DNA of 64,000 nt. It comes from Xiphydria camelus. Taxonomy: Eukaryota > Arthropoda > Insecta > Hymenoptera > Xiphydriidae. The notes under the pieces are model-generated. The model had not been told where the DNA came from. It worked only from the letters and a program-made list of their open reading frames with translations, and searched no databases. Below are positions 55,220 through 64,000 of this stretch, piece after piece. The stretch is from the NCBI GenBank assembly GCA_963678675.1, contig OY783192.1, positions 5,714,001-5,778,000 on the forward strand, given 5' to 3'. The position numbers and the translations under genes were made by a program. Positions within the stretch are counted from its first letter, which is position 1. Each line of letters opens with the position of its first letter.

Positions 55220-55798
55220 CCTTTCAGTAGTCGCTAGAGATTCTGAAACACCAGTGGTCGCTGCGGACTCTGAGTCCGCAATATAAAAAACTGTAATTTT
55301 GAGTCACGGATGCCATTTATTTAAATGAAACTCTATAAAAAATCAAAACATTTCATTAAAGACAAGATTTATAAGGAGAAATGCTTTCAATATTGGTAGC
55401 GACATCGTAAGTCTGAATATTTCGCTCCCGGTACCATTCGTTCTCCAGAGATCTTCAGCATTCAGATAATTACTTTTTTAATACTCCAGCTAAGTATAAC
55501 AGCCCTTCAACTCCGTAACAGCGATGGTTCTAGCATCCCTTTCACGAAAATATTTATCACTCATATAAAATAAACGAAGAATTTGAAGTAACGTCACTGG
55601 TCGCCGCGGACTCTCAGTCCGCAATCCCGAATTATTCGTCAAAGCGCTAAACTATTCACCTACTCGGTCAATCATGCACTAACAGATGCTGTTAGCTGAA
55701 GGTACTGAGAAGCACGATACTTGGAGGGGGAAGCTGATGAAATTATCGTCCAATAACAATCGGTGCGGAGCGAGAGTCCGCTAGCGACTACTGGAGGG
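55220..55798. mobile_element. piggyBac-type MITE 1
   Basis: TTAA flanks both sides (55216-55219, 55799-55802). The ends are CCTTTCAGTAGTCGCTAG and, inverted, CCCTCCAGTAGTCGCTAG. Inside, GCGGACTCTGAGTCCGC and GCGGACTCTCAGTCCGC are two near-identical hairpins at about 55262 and 55606. A TTAA target and C-run start are hallmarks of piggyBac. 579 bp, no transposase. Confidence 0.75.
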
Positions 55799-55821
55799 TT
55801 AAATATCGTTTTTCATCTTAA

Positions 55822-56667
55822 CCCTCTGATAAGCGCGTGGGGTGTATCTTGCACTTCAGGCAACTTCGTTTCATCGTCAAAGACACATACAATTTTTTTT
55901 AAACGTTACTGCTTTCAATACCTCTCGAAAATTGTATTGGACAGCTGATCTACTTGTTTCCATATGCATATCTCCACTGTGGTCATCGTAACACCTGTGT
56001 GAAAGTGATAGGAGTGTCGCTTAGACCCCAGGCGACTATTCGCGTTACATTGGAGGCCAATCTAAAATTGCTAAGTATATATTCATGAAGCCATACTTTT
56101 TAGCAATGAAACAACGATAAACGAATAATCAAAACTAATCTAACCTCGTCTAGTCTCAGCCAACGAAATGAATAATAAAATTATTATGTATAACCGCTGG
56201 GAGGAAAGACTTAGTATTGTACTTTCGTGGCTACTTTTATTTTTAATGCGAAATGATGCCAATTTTTAAACATATTTTTAATTATAAAAATTTTTAAATA
56301 ATTCTTTTAGCGTACCTACAGAAGTCAAGTAATTTAGATTAAAATATAATATTACCATAATATTTTAAGCACAGAAAGCTTGAGGTTAACAAATATATTT
56401 TTTCCATCCTTATACCCTCCATTAAAGCATTGTGTCTGAAGAAGTTGATTATGTTCATTGCAAATAGAAATTTTTTATGAAAACATGACGGGATGTAAAA
56501 TTTAATTAATTAAAATAGAAGATGAAGGGATGATACACTTGGCTAGACAAGATATGTCCAAATAACATGAATAATATTTATTGCAAAAGTCCGAATATTG
56601 AAACGATTCACATTAAACGTATAAGCATTGTGGGGTGTGCCCTATACCTCTCGCAACCATCGAAGGG
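55822..56667. mobile_element. piggyBac-type MITE 2
   Basis: TTAA flanks both sides (55818-55821, 56668-56671). The ends are CCCTCTGATAAGCG and, inverted, CCCTTCGATGGTTGCG, so only the first bases agree. GTGGGGTGT occurs near both ends. 846 bp, AT-rich inside, no protein. It lies 23 bp from MITE 1, and both are inserted in one older repeat. Confidence 0.6.
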
Positions 56668-57988
56668 TTAATTTAAGGCTGAAAATAAAAAATGAAAAAA
56701 TTCGGGGTAAATAATTTTGTCTAAATTTGTTTAATCTGCCATAAAAAATAATCTACCATAAAAAAATAATGAGAAGATCGAATTGGATGCTTCGGCTTAA
56801 TCAATTCCGTGCTTCGATGACAGCTCAAAGTCGACGTGGTAAGGAGAAAAGAAGATCGTGAGACTAATCGCAATTTAGGCACCCTCTTCTTCAGTCCGTC
56901 ATATCATTTAGAACCCTAATTTCGTCGTTCCATTGATTGTACGTCGCTCGAACGCGACCGAACCGCTATACTCTTTTTTTTTTTCTTCCCCTGGCCAACT
57001 GAACTGCTGGAGACCCGACTTCCACCTGGGAACGGGAAAAAAGGCAGACTACGTGTCACGCTTTCACGCCGATTGAAAATCGCTTTGCCCGGAATCGCCC
57101 ACCACGCCGTACCGTTGTGCCCATCCAACGTCTCTTCTGTCGTGTGATCTCTACCCAGCGAAGGTAGCCGCTGGCACTATTCCTCGCGGAGAGGAAGGAA
57201 CACGGCGGATGGTTGGTCGCGCGTCGCTTCGCCGACGGCAGAAGCGCTCGATCTTTTTACCGGGGCATACAATTTATGTCCGCGAGAGAATGACGTCACG
57301 AGTAACGGTCGTCTAGGGCCATTTCCTGTTACGGTGCTTCTGGTTCGCACGGTTCTTTCTTTCCTTTTTCCGCATCTGCTCGAAAACACATCTGATCTAC
57401 GGAGAATTGTTCCGCGTCGACTCTAAATATAGTTAATCTGGACGGGGGTTCGTGTATGCGTATATACGAGTATAATCGCGGTTTATTATCGCGTACCGTA
57501 TGTTACGCGTTTCTTTGCAACCTTCCGCGTGCACCGAAAGATTGTCTAACCTCTTAGAGGTACGTTTTCTTATCTATATCGTCGTATGCGCCCGGATGCT
57601 GCGGTTAACAGGCTGCATCCGTCTTCTCAGTAAAGCGGAATATGCATATGTACCTACTGAGAGAAATAATTGCTAGTGTCAAAAAATGTTCTCGAGTCAG
57701 AAATACACGATCTTACAAATTTTTAAGAATACAGATAATCGATTGAAAAATATATAATCTTCATCCAAAAATATCGTTATGGGAACAAGAAATTCTTTCT
57801 GCTCTGGAACAAAAAAATGACTCGAGCCTGTCAAGTATTTTCTTGCACGAAGAAAATCATAGCTTGATCTGGACATTATACCTATCATGTTTTTTTGATT
57901 GAAGAACACATTTTTTTAGCATCGGCAATTAGTTCACTCAGTGTATCATTTCTGTATACCGAAAGTCTAATTTTCCTTAGTTATTGGA
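56668..57988. other. right part of split repeat, then intergenic
   Basis: Positions 56675-56760 (GGCTGAAAATAAAAAATG, TAATTTTGTCTAAATTTG) continue the repeat seen at 61845-61910. The rest has no supported gene. A run of T lies at 56972-56983. Confidence 0.5.
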
Positions 57989-58207
57989 TACCGTACGAAG
58001 CTAAACTTACTCGCCAGAAAAGAAACTTCAATCACTATTATCTCAATACCTATGAGTTTTTGGCACACATTTATATAATACTTTTCTAAAGATTACATTT
58101 TAATCTACAATAAAGTCTTATATCGATATAGGCCAAACATTCGTAGATAATGAGATAGTAGCGATTAAAGTTTCTTTCCTGACGAGTAAGTTTAGCCTCA
58201 CATGGTA
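57989..58207. repeat. 219-bp TIR element (MITE), copy 2
   Basis: It has the same length, ends and arm sequence as 5421-5639 (left TACCGTACGAAGCTAAAC, right closing GTTTAGCCTCACATGGTA). The middle is partly inverted relative to copy 1: GGCCAAACATTCGTAG here against the inverse-like GAACGTTTGGCC there. Confidence 0.78.
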
Positions 58208-59613
58208 TAGTCTGTTCAATTCCGTTTACATTAGTCTTCGAGGTACACGAAGAAGAAAAGGAAAGAATATTTATGAAATAACCAGCTAAATAGTATCTGC
58301 CAACACAGTATTGTCGAGATGTTCACCTTCGCCCGCGCGTTAACCACCGAAATCGACTCGAATACGCAATGTACAGGAAACGCGAGAGGCGAGGTCGACC
58401 GGAGAAAGTTCTCCGCGTCTCGGTCGCGTCGATTTCCAACACTCGCCGAACGTTTCCGGCTGCGCCCGACTTCGACGTTTCATTTCCGTCGAATCATTCG
58501 ATGACAAAACTGTCGTCTATCCCCGTACCCCAGCCGATCGCCGCGGACCTGTACGGGGTTCCGAAAATCTCGGCGCCGAAGTAGAGGATCGAGAATCGAG
58601 TCGAATGTAAACCGGTTCCGCGCGAGGACTCGTTTACGCGGTCGACGACGTTACTTCGATACGGTGACAGCCGCGGTGTCGATCTTCGCGACATCGCAGC
58701 TTTTTTCCCTCATGCCCCGCCATTCCAGCGTAATATGAGTACCAATTAACGAGAGATAAGAAAAACTGACCGAGGTATACGCGCGCTAAACGAGGCACCC
58801 CGAGAAGCACTCGGTCCGGCAATCTCCCCAGCACCGCGGGGATATATATCCGCAGATAAGCGTCGAGCGGGCGAAGATCGGTCGGGGGGCTCGTGTCTTT
58901 CACCCGGGATCTCAGCGCGGGGGTTGCGACGGATAAGGTTGACCTGAGAGACGCCGCGCGCGCGTGCGCTCGCTCTCGACTCGAAAGAGTCTTGCATCTC
59001 GCGCGGCTGTAATCCGATAATTCTCGACGAGATACCTTGCGGCCGCGACCGCGTCGATGCGATCGGTATCCCATCCCGTGTAGCCGTAGTTACAGATTAT
59101 ATAGCTATCTATCCGTCCGCGGGAAATAAGAATTGGCAACTTCACCGCTGACCTACATAATCCGGATATCTATATCGCGCGCGGTTATAGCGCGTATCTC
59201 CTTCGACGCGCCGTATATATCGGCACAGCGCCGCGGCCGCTGCGAATGCAGATATTACAGAGCGCGCACACACACCGGCGGAGTAGACCCGCCCGTTAAT
59301 TTATCTTCGAACGATCCGCGCGCGTCACTCGGCTCTCGAAGCGCGAACAAAATAATGCGAGGAGGGAACAGGAGCGACCGTACAGGTCGCCGTGCGATGA
59401 AAGCAAAATAATCCTGACGTCACGCGATAAAACGCGATGTTACCCGGTTGCAGCGTATGTGTACCTGGCGCACACGATGCGGCTCTGGGCGCGGATGTGT
59501 ACGTACATAATGCATGCCAAAGGGCCGTAGGGTATAAGTATACGACCGAGGGGGGCGGTTCCAACTGCATCTGTACCCATCGCGATCCGCGTGGGCGCTG
59601 CGCGTGTAAAGGG
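58208..59613. other. CpG-rich intergenic, no gene supported
   Basis: Dense CpG with overlapping frames on both strands, the longest 146 codons. None shows a family or good splice context. It could be promoter sequence. Confidence 0.4.
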
Positions 59614-60485
59614 AGGGGGGTTAGACTCTCGGGTAATTTGCGCAAACCGATCTGTGCAGTTCAGTTTGCACGGATAAATCGTTTGGTGTAAACGCATATC
59701 GGTGGTTGGTACAGTTAAAAAATTTGGCCTGTGCTTGGCTTGTGTTAAATCAGTTTTTGTTTACAAAATGACCGAGATTGTCGTAGTTATCTGACGGTGT
59801 GAACGCAGTTCAAATTTATCGTTACAGATTTTCTTTTATAATCTTAATATGATATCGAAAATTAACGCGTTTTGGCGATTGTATTGTGAACATGGTATCA
59901 TCTGTACTAAAAAAAAATTTGCTTCATTCAACCATCGGTTGAGTTAAATACGACGAACCTCACGGTGCGATAGTTTCAATGCCCCGTAAGAGTGTAAGGA
60001 AAAATAAATAGAGTAGAAGCAACCAAATTTAAGTTGAAACAAGAATTTCTGCTTGAAACAATTACACCGTGAAGTTCGCCGTATTCAATCTTACCTGAAT
60101 TTGGCTGTTCTTGGCTGAATTTATCGTTTTACTCGTTCTTGGCTGAATTTATCGAACTTTTTGTCGTGGAGTTTTTCTAATAAGTGTATATGAGAATGCG
60201 TATTTTTTTTAAATAACCATGCTTTAGATCATTTTCGTGTTTTGCATTTTAACGGTTTGTTCAAAACAATATATACAGCAGCAGTAGACAATAATAGTTC
60301 TTTGTCACTTGAAGACGATTCGCCGCACATTAATAATTGAGTGGAGTTCGAACACTGGCGAATTTTCACAGGCTTGTATAAATCATCAAACTGAATGTAT
60401 GAACAGCAATTCCGCTTGTAATAATTTTGCACAAATTGGACTGCACAGATCGGTTTGCCCAAATTATCTAAGAGTTTAAACCCAC
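59614..60485. mobile_element. deleted Harbinger-like TIR element
   Basis: The arms GGGTTAGACTCT plus GCAAACCGATCTGTGCAGT and the inverse at 60435-60485 are diverged but collinear over about 60 bp. Just inside, MTEIVVVI opens on plus at 59768 and stops, and a 33-codon minus frame opens at 60330. This repeats the layout of the element at 41609. Assignment is an inference. Confidence 0.5.
60229..60330 (-). pseudogene. possible N-terminal remnant of Harbinger transposase
   Basis: The 33-codon frame begins MCGESSSSDKELLLSTAAV and ends in a basic KCKTRK before a stop. An acidic serine-rich start, a short hydrophobic helix and a basic end resemble the beginning of insect Harbinger transposases. Weak evidence alone; the position just inside an inverted end supports it. 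Confidence 0.35.
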
Positions 60486-61259
60486 CTTCACGCTCCGCAT
60501 TAACTTTGGTGCAATTTTCGACCCGAGACGGTAAAGCGTCTTCACGCCACGCGTTATACCGTTCTCTCCGACGCGTGTCGATTCTCCGAGGCAAAGTTTG
60601 CCGTACGAACAGCATCGCCGCACGCTGAAACGTTCGCGACCCAATTGTATTTTGCCCGTCCATATAGGTAGGTACACGCATAGTAGCCGGCCAGCTCCGC
60701 GCGTCGTTAAGCGTTTAAGTATACAATGCGACGCTAATGCGGCATCGCTGCATCCATCGCACCGTTGCACCGCGATAAACCTGAGAGATAAACGACCGCG
60801 GCGAGTCGGCTCCTCTCCTCCGCCCGTCGTTATCGGTATGGCGATGAGCGCGTCGAGAAAATCCTCGCTTCTCGTGGAAAATCACAAAAAAAGGGATGGA
60901 AGGAAGGCCGGGTTCGAGAGGAAGAGGAAGGGGAGAGGGAGACGAATGGATTTATTAAGCGCACTGCAGGGGCTTTGTCCCCTAAGTGCCCTTAACCGCA
61001 TTAGGTACGATCTTATATGCGACGTAGATACGTGGCTAAGCGTAATGATCGGTGAAAAGGGAGTAGGAAAAATGACGAGAGATGCGGGGGGAAGTTGGGC
61101 GAACCGAGAGAAGAAGGGACGAATGTCAGGGGAAAGGGGGAGTCGAAAAGTGACGGCTGGATAAAAATGGACCGGCACGCTCATGAGGTAATTTATTCGC
61201 CATCGGATGGTGCAATAGTCATATCTATATCGAGACAATGCGAATTTCGAGTGTGCAAA
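60486..61259. other. intergenic, no gene supported
   Basis: GC-rich with purine-rich stretches at 60890-60950 and 61080-61150. A plus frame of 188 codons has no domain. Confidence 0.4.
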
Positions 61260-61478
61260 TAGATATTTTCGTTATAAGGGCGTGAAGCGCCGTTTTTAAC
61301 GGGTGTGAAGTTTTCCGCACGAGCGAAGCGAGTGCGGTAACCACACGAGTTAAAACGGCGCGAAACGCCGTTATAACGAATTCTATTTTTTGTCACTAAC
61401 TGTCAAATACGAGGTTGACGGGGTTGAGGACGCCCGTGAAACCGTGTATTTGGCACTGATTGACAAAAAAAGAATTTC
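61260..61478. repeat. P-T palindromic pair, reverse orientation
   Basis: Module P (61260-61384) starts TAGATATTTTCGTTATA and has the inner CCGCACGAGCGAAGCGAG hairpin. Module T follows with TTTTTGTCACTAACTGTC and the inverse at 61453-61470. The order is the reverse of the cluster at 22.2-23.0 kb, as expected for one composite unit in the other orientation. T here lacks the twin GCGCAGTGCG blocks. Confidence 0.8.
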
Positions 61479-61619
61479 TTTAGACACACTAATATCGTAA
61501 TGATGAAATGTGCTTTAAAATAGTAATAAATGTAAATTTAAAGAGGGAAGATCGTTCGTATTTTGTTATTTGAAATACACTTTGTCTATTCACTGCAGTC
61601 ATAACCTGCATTCGGTCTT

Positions 61620-61920
61620 CTCATAAAAAAATATTCATCTTTTCAATTTGCAATCTGTATACGTATTTATTATCACACGAAAAAGAAAATGTCCGCGCAT
61701 ATAAGCGCATTTCTTTCTACAACATTGTAACGTCATCGAAACAAGAGAGACACATTTATGCCAAGTAACGAGTGCGAGAAAAATAGGCTTGCACACGATG
61801 TGTGACGTAGCTGAATTTCAAAATGTCGTTTTCCAGCTCAAATAAGGCCGAAAATGAAAAATGAAAAAATACGAGGTACATAATTTTGTCTATATTTTTC
61901 GAATCTACAATGAAAAGGAT
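61620..61920. repeat. interspersed repeat, uninterrupted copy
   Basis: It matches 55020-55215 followed by 56675-56760. It therefore shows the state before the two piggyBac-type insertions. AT-rich, no open frame. Confidence 0.6.
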
Positions 61921-63448
61921 TTATGAGAAAACCGAATTCCGACCCTGTAAAATTCCACGCACACCATGAAACGTACAAAATAATGTGTATTGTATTTACG
62001 TGCACGCAACCCATACATAGATTGCGGCGTCCCCAAGTGGCCAACAATTAGGGCAAACTTCTCCATTCGGCGCTCGCGCATAAGTAATATAAGTAGTGGG
62101 ATATTTTGAACCGTCGATTTTTCGTAACTTCGTAACGCTTCGCTTGCTAACGACCGAGAAAAAACTGCCGCGCGGAACGACGTCGGAGCGAACGACATTA
62201 AGGGGTTTCACCGTGCATCGCGTAATACTCGCGTAGTACCGCCTGTAAATCGAATCCCGCGTCGCGCGAGAAAAATCAATCGAAAAACCAGCAGCCTCAA
62301 CGATTCCGACCGGCGGACGCGCTCAATGCTGACTCGCCAACTCGACCGTATACGTATAGCCACGGTCGGACGCGTCGGATTCGCGAAATTTTCGCTTAAT
62401 TACGCCTCCGTCCTACTTCCGAACAACCGCCTACTCGGTAAAAAAAAAAAGAAAACGACTCGTCCTTAACTCGAGCGTAAATGATAATTTTTGTCCGCCA
62501 TCAACAACGCGTCCAAGCCCCGTCACGTGGAATAGAAGTTACCGATCGAGTGCCAAACCGAGTGATCTACATACGTACGTACGTATTTCCAACATTTGCT
62601 AGACGACCCTGACATAGACGCACGATCGAAATTGTGCAGCTGCATCGAGACATCGCCAATCTATCTGTATATATTCGTAACCTTGACCAAAAGTTACAGC
62701 TCGTGGAAGCTCGCGTATACATCGCAGCTATAGGCTCTTCCGCCAGGTAGAGCGATAAACCGAACTCGGGGAAATCGGGTGAATATCTCCGCGAGAACCA
62801 CCGTTAAATTCTCGATATGTACATCGCTCCGGCGGTTTTAGGATCTTAGGAGTAATCGGGCGCGTCGCGGTTATGGCGGCACAGGTCGAGATTTATCGTC
62901 TCGCCGGATCGTTACGTCCCGGTCACGGTACGCGCTTATCGTCCGCGTAGATGTACCGGGTGTCTCTACGTACGCGTAGGAGAGATCGCGTCGGGTCGAA
63001 CCGCCTGGAAGGCATTAACTGGTGAGTGTGTCGGAACTCGTTGCGACCGTGGCTGTCGATTCGATCGGTTCTGTTCCTACGGGCACCTCTTATTCGGAGT
63101 AGATCCCTCTCCCGAGATTTATCTCCGATCAGTGCTGATGGTAACGGGTCAAGAATATGGCTCTCTCCGGCGGAGATATCATCTGCTTCCGCTTTCAGAG
63201 GCGCGGCGACCGAGCTGCGGAGCACGTGGCGGTGGGCGGTGCAGGCCTCGCGCTCGCTTGGTATGCATTTTCTCCGAGTGGGCAAAGTTTGAGGTCGCGA
63301 CTGCGATGATCGTTTGAGATCTGCCCGAGGGGAGCCAAGTGTCGAGTCGGCTACCGGGTGTCTCCGTTATTCGAGGAAATTGAACACTTTTTAGTCGAAA
63401 ACGGGGTAACGATTATTCTAAAAATTCTTGCAATTGTCATCGTGATGT
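61921..63448. other. CpG-rich intergenic, no gene supported
   Basis: No domain or reliable splice context. The block could hold regulatory DNA of a gene beyond the window. Confidence 0.4.
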
Positions 63449-64000
63449 AAGGTAAAAGCACCAGTGATCGGACACGTTCCAATATCCGGACATATTGACG
63501 TATAACATAAATTATTGAATGTGGTAAAAAGAATCAATTGCTGGGAAAGAATCTTCGATAAATTAGAAAGACCCGTAACATATTCCGTCTAGTAAGAACA
63601 TTCAATCAAATCTGCTACATATATTTTTATGCACGGAAAAAAGAATGTTACACAAAGTGATATTTCATATAGCAGAAGTTGTCCTCGGGAGCGATATAGC
63701 ACAGAGTACCGTTGTACAGTGTAACTGCTATTATGTTAAATAAAAATTAATTCCACATACAACATATGTATATAGCGACATTTAAGATGTTCCACAGCCA
63801 ATAGTACCTACTACTAACGTACTGCATATAAGTATAATATAAATTGTAGTTCTCTTACAATGAAAAATGTGGTATTTACAATGTACAACGGTACTCTGTG
63901 CTATGTGAAGTATCACTGATTACTCCATTTATATTGAGTAAAGTACCTACTTTGTACAAAAATTTTTTTTTCTGTGTGGGTGTCCGAATACTTGTCTTAA
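63449..64000. repeat. TIR element, GCACCAGTGG family, interrupted and cut by window end
   Basis: The left end AAGGTAAAAGCACCAGTG and the following sequence match 19114-19250. An insertion (63632-63978) splits it, and the right part GTGTCCGAATACTTGTCTT matches the end of the intact copy before the window stops. A short extra block at 63555-63595 is absent from the intact copy. Confidence 0.75.
63632..63978. mobile_element. nested element, CACGGAAAAAA family
   Basis: It starts CACGGAAAAAAGAATG and ends with the inverse-like TTTTTTTTTCTGTGTG. Inner arms pair AGCACAGAGTACCGTTGTAC with its inverse (about 63698 and 63883). The boundaries are supported by the intact host repeat at 19.1 kb. No open frame. 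Confidence 0.7.

Overview
This is a eukaryotic, clearly insect, genomic window. Two spliced host genes can be read with confidence: torso-like, a secreted MACPF-domain protein, and Ttc5/Strap, a TPR plus OB-fold protein. CpG is not depleted, introns are mostly short, and the DNA transposons present (mariner, PIF/Harbinger, piggyBac-type) are typical of insects. A hymenopteran such as a wasp is my best guess from overall composition and the style of the gag protein, but this is inference. No rRNA, tRNA or CRISPR is visible.

Layout. Positions 1-9965 hold no supportable gene, only several short inverted-repeat elements. Positions 9966-13664 are a young LTR retrotransposon in minus orientation: its two 903-bp LTRs look identical, it is flanked by a GGCT duplication, and it encodes only Gag-protease. 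Its LTR carries an array of hairpins with matching but different stems. Positions 13665-20241 are intergenic with three TIR elements. torso-like runs from 21056 to 27655 (+). It has two coding exons and a 5.6-kb phase-0 intron filled with palindromic repeats. Ttc5 runs from 30865 to 28789 (-) in eight coding exons, convergent with torso-like. A CpG-rich interval separates Ttc5 from a possible tiny first exon of an unidentified plus-strand gene (31588-31617).

Positions 31643-38085 are a composite PIF/Harbinger locus. One copy has both proteins open: a Myb/SANT-like protein on plus and a DDE transposase on minus. It is joined to a degraded second copy, and the whole is bounded by perfect 18-bp inverted ends. 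A 0.9-kb foldback, a 242-bp MITE and other repeats lie inside it. From 38086 to 64000 no host gene is supported. This part holds MITEs, two broken mariner copies in opposite orientation, two adjacent piggyBac-type TTAA elements, and two deleted elements that appear to keep only the starts of Harbinger proteins.

How parts work together. In flies torso-like acts in terminal patterning and growth through the Torso pathway. TTC5 recognises nascent tubulin for tubulin mRNA autoregulation. Nothing suggests the two are functionally linked. The rest of the window is a record of nested transposition, in which several insertions can be ordered because an uninterrupted copy of the host repeat is also present.
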